A stretch of DNA of 64,000 nt from Acidovorax sp. KKS102 (GTDB lineage Bacteria > Pseudomonadota > Gammaproteobacteria > Burkholderiales > Burkholderiaceae_C). The stretch lies in NCBI RefSeq assembly GCF_000302535.1, contig NC_018708.1, forward strand, positions 3,658,001-3,722,000. The letters are read 5' to 3'. Position numbers and translations under genes: made by a program. Under the pieces are notes generated by a model. The model made no database searches. It was not told where the DNA came from and worked only from the letters and a program-made list of their open reading frames with translations. This document shows, in pieces, positions 9,256 through 18,990 of the stretch (positions are counted from its first letter, which is position 1; each line of letters opens with the position of its first letter).

Positions 9256-11267
9256 GCTTCCCTATGACCTCCGAAACCCTTTCTCCATCCCACTGGGCGC
9301 TGGGCCGCCTGAGCTGGGACGCCGTGCCCATGGCGCACGAGCCCATTGTGTTGTGGACCTTCATTGCCGTGGTCCTGGGCGGCCTCGTCGTCATGGCGGG
9401 CATCACCAAGTTCCGCCTGTGGGGCCCGCTGTGGCGCGACTGGATCTGCAGCATTGACCACAAGCGCATCGGCATCATGTACATGATCCTGGGCCTGGTG
9501 ATGCTGCTGCGCGGCTTTGCCGACGCGGTGATGATGCGCCTGCAGCAGGCCATGGCCTTTGGCGACAACATGGGCTACCTGCCGCCGCACCACTACGACC
9601 AGATCTTCACCGCCCACGGCGTGATCATGATCTTCTTCGTGGCGATGCCGCTGGTCACCGGGCTGATGAACTACCTGGTGCCGCTGCAGATCGGCGCGCG
9701 CGACGTGTCCTTCCCGTTCCTGAACAACTTCAGCTTCTGGATGACCACGGCCGGCGCCGTGCTGGTGATGGTGTCGCTGTTCCTGGGTGAGTTCTCCACC
9801 TCTGGCTGGCTGGCGCTGTCCAACCTGGGGGCGCAGAGCCCGAGCACCGGTCTGGACTACTACATCTGGGCGCTGCAGATCGCCGGGGTGGGCACGACGC
9901 TCTCGGGCATCAACCTGATCGTGACCATCATCAAGATGCGCGCACCCGGCATGAGCCTGATGAAGATGCCCGTGTTTACCTGGACGGCCCTGTGCACCAA
10001 TGCACTGATCGTGGCGTCCTTCCCCGTGCTGACGGCTGCGCTGGTGCTGATGTCGCTGGACCGCTACGTGGGCACCAACTTCTTCACCAACGAGCTGGGC
10101 GGCAACCCCATGCTCTACGTGAACCTGATCTGGATCTGGGGCCACCCAGAGGTGTACATCCTGGTGCTGCCCGCCTTCGGCGTGTTCTCCGAAGTGGTCG
10201 CCACCTTCAGCAAAAAGCGTCTGTTTGGCTACACCTCCATGGTGTACGCCACGGTGTGTATCACCATCCTGTCGTACCTGGTATGGCTGCACCACTTCTT
10301 CACCATGGGCTCGGGCGCGAGCGTGAACACCTTCTTCGGTATCACGACGATGATCATCTCGATCCCCACGGGCGCGAAGATCTTCAACTGGCTGTTCACC
10401 ATGTACAAGGGCCGCATCCGCTTTGAGCTGCCCATGATGTGGACCGTGGCCTTCATGGTGACGTTCGCCATCGGCGGCATGACCGGCGTGCTGCTGGCCG
10501 TGCCCCCGGCCGACTTCGTGCTGCACAACAGCCTGTTCCTGATCGCCCACTTCCACAACGTGATCATCGGCGGCGTGGTGTTTGCCATGTTTGCAGGCAT
10601 CAACTACTGGTTCCCCAAGGCGTTTGGCTACAAGCTGGACCGCACCTGGGGCGTGCGCTCCTTCTGGCTGTGGCTGGTGGGCTTCTGGGTGGCATTCACG
10701 CCGCTGTATGTGCTGGGCCTGATGGGCGTCACCCGCCGCGCCAACCACTTCGAAGACCAGTCGCTGCAGATCTGGTTCGTGATCGCTGCCATCGGCGCGG
10801 CCATGATTGCCGCCGGCATTGGGTGCTTCCTGATCCAGCTGGTGGTCAGCTTCCTCAAGCGCGAACAGCTGCGCGACTGGACGGGCGACCCCTGGGACGG
10901 CCGCACGCTGGAGTGGGCCACCTCGTCGCCCCCGCCCAACTACAACTTCGCCTTCACCCCTGTGGTGCACGAGATCGATGCCTGGTGGGACATGAAGAAG
11001 CACGGCTACAAGCGTCCTCTGGCGGGCTTCCAGCCCATCCACATGCCAGCCAACACCGGCGCTGGCGTGGTGATCTCGGGGCTGTCGCTGGTGTTCGGCT
11101 TTGCACTGATCTGGCACATGTGGCTGCTGGCGGCCGTCTCGTTTGCGGCTGTCGTTCTGGCCGCCATCGTCCACACGTTCAACTACAAGCGTGACTTCTA
11201 CATCCCGGCATCGGAAGTGATCTCCACCGAAGAAGCCCGCACACTCCAACTGGCCCGCCATGTCTGA
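9252..11267 (+). CDS. cyoB: Cytochrome bo-type ubiquinol oxidase subunit I
   Basis: This 671-residue haem-copper oxidase catalytic subunit reduces oxygen to water while pumping protons. It has multiple membrane helices with the haem and copper-B histidine motifs: [35 protein letters not shown] and [12 protein letters not shown]. The length matches CyoB (about 660). The start overlaps the cyoA stop as ATGA; an ATG 12 bases on (MTSETL) is the alternative. The stop lies 8 bases inside cyoC. Confidence 0.97.
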   Translation: MSFPMTSETLSPSHWALGRLSWDAVPMAHEPIVLWTFIAVVLGGLVVMAGITKFRLWGPLWRDWICSIDHKRIGIMYMILGLVMLLRGFADAVMMRLQQAMAFGDNMGYLPPHHYDQIFTAHGVIMIFFVAMPLVTGLMNYLVPLQIGARDVSFPFLNNFSFWMTTAGAVLVMVSLFLGEFSTSGWLALSNLGAQSPSTGLDYYIWALQIAGVGTTLSGINLIVTIIKMRAPGMSLMKMPVFTWTALCTNALIVASFPVLTAALVLMSLDRYVGTNFFTNELGGNPMLYVNLIWIWGHPEVYILVLPAFGVFSEVVATFSKKRLFGYTSMVYATVCITILSYLVWLHHFFTMGSGASVNTFFGITTMIISIPTGAKIFNWLFTMYKGRIRFELPMMWTVAFMVTFAIGGMTGVLLAVPPADFVLHNSLFLIAHFHNVIIGGVVFAMFAGINYWFPKAFGYKLDRTWGVRSFWLWLVGFWVAFTPLYVLGLMGVTRRANHFEDQSLQIWFVIAAIGAAMIAAGIGCFLIQLVVSFLKREQLRDWTGDPWDGRTLEWATSSPPPNYNFAFTPVVHEIDAWWDMKKHGYKRPLAGFQPIHMPANTGAGVVISGLSLVFGFALIWHMWLLAAVSFAAVVLAAIVHTFNYKRDFYIPASEVISTEEARTLQLARHV

Positions 11268-11895
11268 TATCCGCATCCACGCTGGCGCCGCAGCAGGCGC
11301 CCTGGCCCCGCGCGAGTACCACCTCGCGCACGAGCCTCATCCTGAAAACGGCACGGCCCTGGGTTTCTGGCTGTACCTGATGAGCGACTGCCTGATCTTT
11401 GCAGCGCTGTTCGCTACCTACGGCGTGCTGGGCCGCAGCTATGCCGCAGGCCCCACCGGCGCGCAGCTGTTCGACCTGACCCTGGTGGCCATCAACACCG
11501 CGTTCCTGCTGCTGTCCTCCATCACCTTCGGGTTTGCCATGCTGCGCAAGCAGCTGGGCGATGTGAAGGGCACACTGCTGTGGCTGGCCGTCACGGGCGT
11601 GTTTGGCCTGTGCTTCCTGGGCCTGGAACTGTATGAGTTCTCGCACCTGCTGCACGAGGGCGCAGGCCCACAGCGCAGCGCCTTCCTGTCGGCGTTCTTC
11701 ACGCTGGTGGGCACCCACGGCCTGCACGTCACCTTCGGCCTGATCTGGCTGGTGGTGCTGATGGTCCAGATCGGCAAGCACGGCCTGATCCCCGAGAACA
11801 ATCGCCGCCTGATGTGCCTGTCCATGTTCTGGCACTTCCTGGACGTGGTCTGGATCGGCGTTTTCACCTTTGTGTACCTGATGGGGGTGCTGTAA
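11260..11895 (+). CDS. cyoC: Cytochrome bo-type ubiquinol oxidase subunit III
   Basis: This 211-residue subunit III has five hydrophobic helices and the family motif [20 protein letters not shown] after a short N-terminus. The conserved [13 protein letters not shown] and [14 protein letters not shown] segments follow. It stabilises the oxidase core. It overlaps cyoB by 8 bases and is followed directly by cyoD. Confidence 0.96.
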   Translation: MSDIRIHAGAAAGALAPREYHLAHEPHPENGTALGFWLYLMSDCLIFAALFATYGVLGRSYAAGPTGAQLFDLTLVAINTAFLLLSSITFGFAMLRKQLGDVKGTLLWLAVTGVFGLCFLGLELYEFSHLLHEGAGPQRSAFLSAFFTLVGTHGLHVTFGLIWLVVLMVQIGKHGLIPENNRRLMCLSMFWHFLDVVWIGVFTFVYLMGVL

Positions 11896-12327
11896 ATGAG
11901 CGCACAACACGCAACACACGCCAACGGTGCGCACGATGCGCATGGGCATGACGATCACCACCACGACGCAGGCCCCCACAGCACCTTTTCGGGCTACATG
12001 ACGGGGTTTGTGCTGTCCATCATCCTCACGGCCATTCCCTTCTGGCTGGTGATGGCCAAGGTGATTGCGGACCGCAACACCGCCGTGCTGGTGCTGGGCG
12101 GCTTTGCCGTGATCCAGATCCTGGTGCACATGGTGTTCTTCCTGCACATGAACGGCAAGATCGAAGGCGGCTGGACGCTGCTGTCCACCATCTTCACGGT
12201 GGTGTTCGTGGCCATCGCCATTGCGGGCACCTTGTGGGTGATGTTCCACATGAATGCCAACATGATGCCGGAGCACCCCACGCCCACACCGCCTACACAC
12301 GAGGCGCCCGGACACTCCACGCCCTGA
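11896..12327 (+). CDS. cyoD: Cytochrome bo-type ubiquinol oxidase subunit IV
   Basis: This 143-residue small subunit has three membrane helices, of which the second carries FAVIQILVHMVFFLHM. The N-terminal 28 residues are unusually rich in histidine (nine His), which could bind copper or another metal. It starts on the base after the cyoC stop, and its TGA overlaps the ATG of the SURF1 gene. Confidence 0.94.
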   Translation: MSAQHATHANGAHDAHGHDDHHHDAGPHSTFSGYMTGFVLSIILTAIPFWLVMAKVIADRNTAVLVLGGFAVIQILVHMVFFLHMNGKIEGGWTLLSTIFTVVFVAIAIAGTLWVMFHMNANMMPEHPTPTPPTHEAPGHSTP

Positions 12328-13145
12328 TGGACACAGCCCCCACCACCATGGCAGTGCCGCGCCGGGGCTTGCGCCGCGCAGTCCTGCTGGTGCTGGGCAT
12401 GGCTTTGTTCCTGGGCTTTGTGTCGCTGGGCACGTGGCAGGTCCAGCGCCGCACCTGGAAGCTGGACCTCATCGAAAGGGTGGACCAACGGGTACACGCC
12501 GCACCGGTCGCTCTGCCCCCGGTAGACCAATGGCCGGGCATCAGTGCCGCACAGCACGAGTATCTGCCAGTGGTCTTTCAGGGCCGCTGGCTGCCCGGCA
12601 AGACGGTGCTGACCCAGGCAGTCACCGAGCTGGGTGCGGGGTTCTGGGTGATGACGGCCCTGCAACAGGATGACGGCACCCAGGTGCTGGTGAACCGGGG
12701 CTTTGTACCCCAGGAGCAACGCGCCCAATGGCTGGAGGCCCAGCCCCCCGCCGATGGCGCGGCCACCGTCCAGGGGCTGTTGCGCATGACCGAGCCCGGC
12801 GGTGGCTTTCTGCGTACCAACGATCCGGCACAGCAGCGCTGGTACTCGCGTGATGTGGCCGCCATCAGCAGCGCGCTGGGTCTGCCCCGGGCGGCTCCAT
12901 TTTTTGTGGATGCCGGGCTACCGGGTACCGCAGCGGCTTCTTCAGCCGCCTCTGGCTGGCCCCGCGCTGGCCTGACCGTCATCCGGTTTCACAACAGCCA
13001 CCTGGTGTACGCCCTGACCTGGTATGGTCTTGCGCTCATGGTTGTCGTTGCCGGCTGGTATGTGGCACGCTATGAGCGCCGCACGGGCGCACGGGCCGCC
13101 AGCCGCCTCCCGACCCACGATGAACACCCACCTACAACGCCCTGA
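12327..13145 (+). CDS. SURF1-family oxidase assembly protein
   Basis: This 272-residue protein has one helix at each end and a periplasmic domain between them, the SURF1/Shy1 architecture. Family motifs are LGTWQVQRRTWK after the first helix, GAGFWVMTAL, VNRGFVP and the C-terminal NSHLVYALTWYGLALMV. SURF1 proteins help insert haem into haem-copper oxidases, which fits its place directly behind cyoD (TGATG overlap). Its end overlaps the regB start by 26 bases. Confidence 0.9.
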   Translation: MDTAPTTMAVPRRGLRRAVLLVLGMALFLGFVSLGTWQVQRRTWKLDLIERVDQRVHAAPVALPPVDQWPGISAAQHEYLPVVFQGRWLPGKTVLTQAVTELGAGFWVMTALQQDDGTQVLVNRGFVPQEQRAQWLEAQPPADGAATVQGLLRMTEPGGGFLRTNDPAQQRWYSRDVAAISSALGLPRAAPFFVDAGLPGTAAASSAASGWPRAGLTVIRFHNSHLVYALTWYGLALMVVVAGWYVARYERRTGARAASRLPTHDEHPPTTP

Positions 13146-14451
13146 CCCTGCGCTGGCCACTGCGCCGCGCAATGCACGCTCCGCTGACGCAGCCGCCGGA
13201 ATCAAGAACCTGCAGCAACTGATTGAGCTGCGCTGGATTGCGGTGGTGGGCCAGGTGTTCACCATCGAGATGGCGCACTACAGCCTGGGCTTGAAGCTGC
13301 CGCTGCAGGAGATGCTGCTCGTCGTCGGCTGCCTGGCAGTCTTCAACGTGGTGAGCCTGCTGCGCCTGCGCACGGGCCGCGCGGTGCGCAATGTGGAGCT
13401 GTTTCTGGCGCTGCTGATTGACGTGGCAGTGCTCACGGTGCAGCTGTACCTGAGTGGTGGTACCAGCAACCCCTTCGTGTTTTTGTACCTGCTGCAGATC
13501 ACTCTGGGCGCCGTGCTGCTGCGCGGTGCCTACATCTGGTCCATCGTGATCATCACCGTCCTGTGCTTTGCGGCACTGGCAGACCACCACCTGCCGCTGG
13601 CCCTGCCGCAGGACCTGCACCAGGGCCTGTCAAGCCTGTATGTGCTCGGGCTGCTGGTGTGCTTTGTGCTCAACGCCACGCTGGTGATGGTGTTCATCAC
13701 CCGCATCCACCGCAACCTGCGCGAGCGCGATGCCCGCCTAGCGGCCGCACGCCGGCGCCGCGTGGAAGAAGAGCACATCGTGCGCATGGGCCTGCTGGCG
13801 TCGGGGGCCGCACACGAGCTGGGTACGCCCCTGTCCACCCTGGCGGTGATCCTGGGCGACTGGCAGCACGACAAGCGGCTGACCAGCAACGCAGCGCTCA
13901 AGGAAGACATTGCCGAGATGCAGACGCAGGTACAGCGGTGCAAGAGCATCGTGAGCGGCATCCTGCTGTCGGCGGGTGAAACGCGCGGCGAGGCGTCGGT
14001 GCAGACCACCGTGCGCAAGTTCGTAGATGCGCTGGCCGAGGAATGGCGCAGCACCCGCACGATCCCCCAGTTTGACTACGACAACGACTTCGGCACCGAC
14101 ACGCCCATGGTGTCGGACACCACCCTCAAGCAAATGGTTTTCAATGTACTGGACAATGCACGTGACGCCTCGCCAGGCTGGGTGAGATTGGCGGTCACGC
14201 GCAATGCAGATGCCTTGTGCATGACTGTGACCGATGCCGGCCCCGGCTTTGCACCCGACATGTTGTCCAAGCTAGGCACGCCGTACCAGTCCTCCAAGAA
14301 CCGCCCTGGCGGAGGGTTGGGGCTGTATCTGGTGCTAAATGTCGCCCGCACCCTGGGTGGCAGCGTGGAGGCGCGCAACCGGCCCGAAGGCGGCGCACAG
14401 GTGACCATCGAATTGCCCCTGGCCTCGATTGCGCTGCCCCAGAAGGTATGA
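13120..14451 (+). CDS. regB: Redox-sensing histidine kinase, RegB/PrrB type
   Basis: This 443-residue membrane kinase has about six hydrophobic helices. It carries the GGTSNPF segment (about residue 113), which in RegB binds ubiquinone, and a phospho-acceptor His at about 232 in AHELGTPLSTL. A cysteine at about 274 (VQRCKSI) sits at the position of the redox-active Cys of RegB. The C-terminal ATPase domain ends with a GGGLGLYL box. It probably senses quinone redox state and signals to the adjacent RegA. Its place behind the oxidase operon supports control of respiration. Confidence 0.9.
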   Translation: MNTHLQRPDPALATAPRNARSADAAAGIKNLQQLIELRWIAVVGQVFTIEMAHYSLGLKLPLQEMLLVVGCLAVFNVVSLLRLRTGRAVRNVELFLALLIDVAVLTVQLYLSGGTSNPFVFLYLLQITLGAVLLRGAYIWSIVIITVLCFAALADHHLPLALPQDLHQGLSSLYVLGLLVCFVLNATLVMVFITRIHRNLRERDARLAAARRRRVEEEHIVRMGLLASGAAHELGTPLSTLAVILGDWQHDKRLTSNAALKEDIAEMQTQVQRCKSIVSGILLSAGETRGEASVQTTVRKFVDALAEEWRSTRTIPQFDYDNDFGTDTPMVSDTTLKQMVFNVLDNARDASPGWVRLAVTRNADALCMTVTDAGPGFAPDMLSKLGTPYQSSKNRPGGGLGLYLVLNVARTLGGSVEARNRPEGGAQVTIELPLASIALPQKV

Positions 14452-14470
14452 ATGAACGAAAGAACCCACC

Positions 14471-15016
14471 GTGGACACTGAAGAAGCGCAACGACAGCTG
14501 CTGATCGTCGAGGACGACGAAGCCTTTGCGCGCACGCTGGCCCGCTCGTTTGAACGGCGCGGCTACAGCGTGTTGCAGGCAGCGAGCCTGGCCGACGTAG
14601 AGGTCTTGCTGGAGCAGCACCAGCCCGGCTATGCGGTGGTGGACCTCAAGCTCAAGGGAGAGGCCTCAGGCCTGGCCTGCGTGCAGACGTTGCACGCTGC
14701 GGACGAAGAGATGCTGATCGTGGTGCTCACGGGTTTTGCGAGCATTGCCACCGCTGTGGAAGCCGTGAAACTGGGCGCCTGCCACTATCTCGCCAAGCCC
14801 TCCAACACCGACGACATCGAAGCGGCATTTGGCCTCAGGGAAGGCAATGCCGAGGTGGAGTTGACCAACCGCTCCAGTTCCATCAAGACGCTGGAATGGG
14901 AACGCATCAACGAGGTGCTGGCTGAAACAGGCTTCAACCTGTCGGAGGCCGCGCGGCGCCTGGGTATGCACCGCCGCACCCTCACGCGCAAGCTCGAAAA
15001 GAAACAGGTGCGCTAG
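14471..15016 (+). CDS. regA: Response regulator, RegA/PrrA type
   Basis: This 181-residue regulator has a receiver domain with phospho-acceptor Asp at about 58 (AVVDLKL), a conserved Thr in VLTGFAS, and a Lys in AKPSN. A short linker leads to a Fis-type helix-turn-helix at the C-terminus (LSEAARRLGMHRRTLTRKL), the RegA layout. Translation starts at GTG 14471, because no ATG in frame precedes the receiver domain. It lies 19 bases after regB. Confidence 0.9.
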   Translation: MDTEEAQRQLLIVEDDEAFARTLARSFERRGYSVLQAASLADVEVLLEQHQPGYAVVDLKLKGEASGLACVQTLHAADEEMLIVVLTGFASIATAVEAVKLGACHYLAKPSNTDDIEAAFGLREGNAEVELTNRSSSIKTLEWERINEVLAETGFNLSEAARRLGMHRRTLTRKLEKKQVR

Positions 15017-15137
15017 CGCCAGGGGTCTTGGGGCCGCCCTCTCCCGCCTCGGTACTCGGCCATCCAGGTGGGGCACAGTCTGTGCGTCCACCATGACCAT
15101 GCGCCCCCGCAGGTTTCTGAACCGCACTCAGGCGGCC

Positions 15138-16133
15138 TCAGGCGCTGGCAGCCTCAGGTTCTGCCTTGAGCATCTGCTGCTCGAAAGCGCGCAAGCGCTT
15201 GTAGATCGAGATCTGCTCCACCACCGTGCTCCAGTTCAGCACCAGGAACTGGAACGACTCCAGTACCTTGTCAAAGGCCCGGGCAATCTGCTGCATCACT
15301 CCTAGGGTGATCACCCCCGCGATCAGCGTGGGGCCCAACGCCACCAGGGGCACCAGCACACTCACCTGCAGGTAGGACCACTTCACCACATCGAAGTACA
15401 GGTAGTGGAAAAACAGCCGGAAGTAGTTGCGGCGCACGCCTGCGAACAGCTCGGCCGCCGTGGGGGGAGAAGCCCGGTTCGGGTCGTCCTCGCCCAGCAC
15501 CAGCTCCTTGCGGTACGCCGCCTCCACGCGCTGGTTGTGAAACTCCAGCCCCGGCAGCTTCACACCCACGCAGGCGAGCAGCAGCGTGCCCCCCAAGGAC
15601 CAGGCCAGCGCGACCCAGACCAGGGAATGCGGAACGGCACCGATGAGGGGCAGCGCAGTGACTTTGTCGGACAGCGTCCAGAGCACCGGCAAAAAGGCTC
15701 CGAGTGTCATGAGGCTGCGCATGAAGCTCAGGCCCAGGTCCTCCATGGTGCGGGCGAAACGCATGGTGTCTTCCTGCACACGCTGTGCCGCACCCTCGAT
15801 GTGCCGCAGGCGTGGCCAGGCCGCCATGTAGTGCTCATTCATCGCCTGGCGCCAGCGGAAGATGTAGTGTTTGCTGAAAAAATCCACCAGCACTGCCGTC
15901 GTCACATAGATCATGGCGATGCGTGCAAAGGTCGAAAGCTGCCCCCAGAACTGCTCTGCGGTAATGCTGCCGGGCTTGCCCAGAGCCTCTTGGATCAGGT
16001 CGTAAAAGCTGCCGAACCAGTCGTTGATCTGCACGTCCAGCTGCACACGGTAAGCGGTGGCCAGAAGAATGACGACAGAACCGAGGAGTGACCAGGCCCA
16101 CCAGCGGCGGGCGAAAAAGAAGGACTTGAACAT
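15138..16133 (-). CDS. SbmA/BacA-like peptide transporter family protein
   Basis: This 331-residue membrane protein resembles SbmA/BacA, proton-driven importers of peptides such as bleomycin and microcins. It has the early signature VQINDWFGSFYDLIQEAL, the RWRQAMNEHYMAAWPRLR segment and the late EQISIYKRLRAFE motif. It is shorter than E. coli SbmA (about 406). The start at 16133 is chosen where the conserved domain begins (MFKSFFFARRWW); an upstream extension is open but poorly coding. Confidence 0.85.
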   Translation of the reverse strand: MFKSFFFARRWWAWSLLGSVVILLATAYRVQLDVQINDWFGSFYDLIQEALGKPGSITAEQFWGQLSTFARIAMIYVTTAVLVDFFSKHYIFRWRQAMNEHYMAAWPRLRHIEGAAQRVQEDTMRFARTMEDLGLSFMRSLMTLGAFLPVLWTLSDKVTALPLIGAVPHSLVWVALAWSLGGTLLLACVGVKLPGLEFHNQRVEAAYRKELVLGEDDPNRASPPTAAELFAGVRRNYFRLFFHYLYFDVVKWSYLQVSVLVPLVALGPTLIAGVITLGVMQQIARAFDKVLESFQFLVLNWSTVVEQISIYKRLRAFEQQMLKAEPEAASA

Positions 16134-16283
16134 CGTGGTGCCGTGTTGGAATGGTTCTGCGAATTCTGAGTGCCGCACGCAATGATCGTTCCGCGGCAAA
16201 CAACGCCGCCGATCATCTGCCTAAAGTGCAGACACCGGCCAATCAGCCTTCGCACCGAGCGCAGGCCCGACGCCAGCCTCTGG

Positions 16284-17105
16284 CTAGCGCGGCCGGGCCC
16301 TTTGCCCCAGCCATTCCTGAGCCGCCTGCTGCCCACCCCAGCGCGCCCAATCCAACGCGCTCTTTCCGTGCGGGTCTTTCTGCGAAAGATCCACCCCCTG
16401 CTCATCCAGCCAACGCAGCACGGCCACCTTTCCTTTGGCCGAAGCCAGCATGGCGGGGGTCTCGCCCCGGCTGGCGGGGGCGGGTTCGGTCAGCGATTGC
16501 CCTTGCTCTTTGAGCCAATCCAGGCACGGCACACAGCCGCTTTGCGCGGCCATGTGCACGGGCCCCCAGTCCCAGCGGTTGCGGGCTTGCAGGCTGGCAC
16601 CGGCCTGCACCAGGCGTTGCGCCACCACCAGATGTCCGCCATAAAAAGCCCGCAGCAGGGCCGTGTCACCACGCTCACTGTCTTTGGCCGTCTGCCGCAA
16701 ATCGGGCTGGGCCCCAGCCTGTAACAGCGCCTCCACACGCGCCAGCTGCCCCCGGTGGGCGGCCAGCATCAGCACGGAGGAGCCGGTGTCCGCCAGCAGG
16801 TTGGGGTTGGCGCCGTCGCGCAGGGCCTGCGCCAGTGCGCTGGCATCGCCCGCATTCTGAGCGTCCATGAGGCGGGCATCTGCAGGCGCCCAAATGCGCG
16901 AGGAGGCCACTACCGCAGGGGCTTGCAGCACCGCGCTGCGACCTGCCCACCACACTGCACGCCCGCCATGGGCCCACCATACGAGCAAGCCAAAAGCCAA
17001 AAGCCAAAAGCCATGCCCAGCAACCCCAGGCTGCACGTGAATGGGCCGCCACCTGGGGCCGCTGCGCCCCTGGCGTGAAGCGCCCTCGCCGATCCAGCCA
17101 CGCAC
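16284..17105 (-). pseudogene. Ankyrin-repeat tail, out of frame with the upstream DUF3592 gene
   Basis: The frame encodes a hydrophobic segment (LLAFGLLVWWAHGG) followed by about five ankyrin repeats (GSSVLMLAAHRGQLARVEAL, GDTALLRAFYGGHLVVAQRL, WGPVHMAAQSGCVPCLDWL, ETPAMLASAKGKVAVLRWL and a last partial one). Ankyrin repeats mediate protein contacts. The first 30 residues, up to the heptamer tract at 16987-17012, are not convincingly coding in this frame. The segment is best read as the C-terminal part of the DUF3592 gene, separated from it by a frameshift. Loss of one heptamer would join the two into one 851-residue protein. Confidence 0.75.
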
Positions 17106-18846
17106 GTGCCACCGCCTGGCCCACGGCCTGCGCGGCAGCCGTGCCGCTCAGCCCTGGCGTCAGCATTTGCGAATGCCCTGACACATCCTTGCCCAGCACC
17201 GCGTGGTAGGCCTGCCCCCCCGCCGTGTACTGCAGCTTGTGCACCAGCGACTGGCTGGATTCGCCTGGCAACGTTGCCATGTGAGACCAAACCCACGAGC
17301 CGCGACGCACGACCAGGCCATCGTCTTGCACCCGCAGCGTCCACCGCCGGGTGGCGGCATGCAAAGCCCAGGCGGGCAGCACCAACAAAGCCAACCAACC
17401 CCAAAAGCCGCTCGGCAGCACCAGGGCGCCCGGCTGGATGCGGTCGTTCACCCACCACTCCAGCGCCAGCAAAGCCAATGCCACCGCAGCGGACCAGCGC
17501 CAAGCGGTCTGCTCGAACGCGAGGGACCAGGCGTCTGGTGTCTCGGTCAAACGCACGCCAGGGGGAAGAAAGCCTGGGGATTCAGCGGACTTACCCATGC
17601 CCGGAGAATTCAACGGCGGAGAGGCGGCATCGCGCCCTAAGCCGGGTGGCTCGATGGGGACTTCCTGCACCCACTGTGCCCGCCGATCAAAGCGGTCTGG
17701 CACCGAAGCAGCCTCCGCCCAGGACGGGGTGACGGCCTGGACCGCCAAGTCGTACGCCAACTCCAACGCACCATCGGCACGCACCAGTTCCAGCCGCCAG
17801 TCCACCCGGTCGCCACCGCGCCGCGCACCGTGGGTGGGGGCGTCATCAGGCAGGTCAAAACGCGCTACCAGGCGCATGCCGCCCTCGCCCGTCGGCTGGC
17901 GCCGCGCCGTGGCCTTCAGCACCTCCACCTGGCGCTCGGGCGAGCCGGAGCTGGATTCGTCCACACGGTATTGCGCCAATTGCATGTGCAGGTTTTCGGC
18001 CCCGGCTTGCTCCACAGCCCGCGCAGGCAGCACCAGCGTGATTTCGGCCGACCGCCCCGCCGTGGGCCGCGATGGCAGGGCCGTCATACCAACCCCCTGG
18101 TAGCGCCAGGCCTTGCGGCTGTTCTGCCAGGCGGCAGCTACCAAGCCCACGCCGATCACCACAAAGACGCCCATGAAGCCCTTGGCCCACCAGGGCCCTT
18201 TGCCGTCCGACCAGAACAAGGCGGCCATGGGGAAAGCGATGCCACACCAGAACACCGCGAAGAACCACAGCGCCCCCTGCCCTTTGGCCAGGGAATGCGT
18301 TGGCTCCAGGTCTGGTACATCGTCCTGGGGGCGCCTCAAGATGCGCAGAAACAACCATGCAGCAGTCACCCCGACGCCGGTGAACACCAGGGCAAACGGC
18401 AGCCGAAAAATCTGCAGTCGCCAGCGGATGCTGCGGTCCAGCAGGGCTTGGGCCGGGGCTCGTGGGTTGACCCAGGCGGTGATGAATTCGCCCCGCTCCT
18501 GCGCTTGGCGCAGGGTGCGGTGCCATTGCGCCTGCCAGTCGCCGACGTTGTCGGCACGGGAGTTCGGATCCAGCCCCACGCGCTGCGCTTCGTACGTTTG
18601 GCCCGCCACGGCGTAGCGATATCGGGCCAGCACCTGGTAGGCGGTGCCCCCCTCGCTGCCCGCGTGCTGCTTCAGTTGCACATCCAGCACCTGGGCCGGC
18701 ACAGGCTGCCATGAGCGCACCGTCCAGGCTGCCAGCGCCGTTTCAGCCAAGGGCCGCAAACCTGCCCAATACCCACCGGCACCGAACACCACCGCAAAGA
18801 TGGCGCAGAAAACCAGCAAAACCCCTCGTCCCATTGTGTTGCCCAT
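16675..18846 (-). CDS. DUF3592 membrane protein, frameshifted before its ankyrin domain
   Basis: As written the frame gives 723 residues, but only the first 615 or so look real. An N-terminal helix, a periplasmic DUF3592 domain (PAQVLDVQLKQHAG onward) and several helices at about 145-230 come first, then a soluble domain, two helices near 445-490, and a PH-like segment (TRRWTLRVQDDGLVVRRGSWVW). After the heptamer tract the frame becomes Arg/Gly/Pro-rich shadow sequence, while the ankyrin repeats continue in another frame. AAGGAGG lies 6 bases before the start. I do not know the function; DUF3592 proteins are uncharacterised membrane proteins. Confidence 0.75.
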   Translation of the reverse strand: MGNTMGRGVLLVFCAIFAVVFGAGGYWAGLRPLAETALAAWTVRSWQPVPAQVLDVQLKQHAGSEGGTAYQVLARYRYAVAGQTYEAQRVGLDPNSRADNVGDWQAQWHRTLRQAQERGEFITAWVNPRAPAQALLDRSIRWRLQIFRLPFALVFTGVGVTAAWLFLRILRRPQDDVPDLEPTHSLAKGQGALWFFAVFWCGIAFPMAALFWSDGKGPWWAKGFMGVFVVIGVGLVAAAWQNSRKAWRYQGVGMTALPSRPTAGRSAEITLVLPARAVEQAGAENLHMQLAQYRVDESSSGSPERQVEVLKATARRQPTGEGGMRLVARFDLPDDAPTHGARRGGDRVDWRLELVRADGALELAYDLAVQAVTPSWAEAASVPDRFDRRAQWVQEVPIEPPGLGRDAASPPLNSPGMGKSAESPGFLPPGVRLTETPDAWSLAFEQTAWRWSAAVALALLALEWWVNDRIQPGALVLPSGFWGWLALLVLPAWALHAATRRWTLRVQDDGLVVRRGSWVWSHMATLPGESSQSLVHKLQYTAGGQAYHAVLGKDVSGHSQMLTPGLSGTAAAQAVGQAVARAWLDRRGRFTPGAQRPQVAAHSRAAWGCWAWLLAFGFWLARMVGPWRACSVVGRSQRGAASPCGSGLLAHLGACRCPPHGRSECGRCQRTGAGPARRRQPQPAGGHRLLRADAGRPPGAAGACGGAVTGWGPARFAADGQRQ
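16987..17012 (-). repeat. Heptanucleotide tandem repeat (GGCTTTT), slippage-prone
   Basis: On the minus strand there are three full GGCTTTT units (16992-17012) followed by a partial GGCTT. It lies exactly where the DUF3592 frame and the ankyrin frame must be joined. A 7-bp unit is not a multiple of three, so each gain or loss changes the frame. Confidence 0.85.
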
Positions 18847-18938
18847 GGCTCCCTCCTTTTGTTGTTGTTATGGATGTCTTGTTATGGGCTCCAGCATAGT
18901 GACGAATGGATGACGTTTGTGAGACATCCAAAGTGGGC

Positions 18939-18966
18939 CAAAAAAAAGCGGCCCCTGAGGGCCGCT
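18939..18966 (-). terminator. Intrinsic terminator after acnB
   Basis: Read on the minus strand, AGCGGCCC / GGGCCGCT arms (18959-18966 and 18947-18954) with a 4-nt loop run into eight T residues. It sits 25 bases beyond the acnB stop. Confidence 0.93.
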
Positions 18967-18990
18967 TCTGTTGCGCAAAGAACGCGGGGA

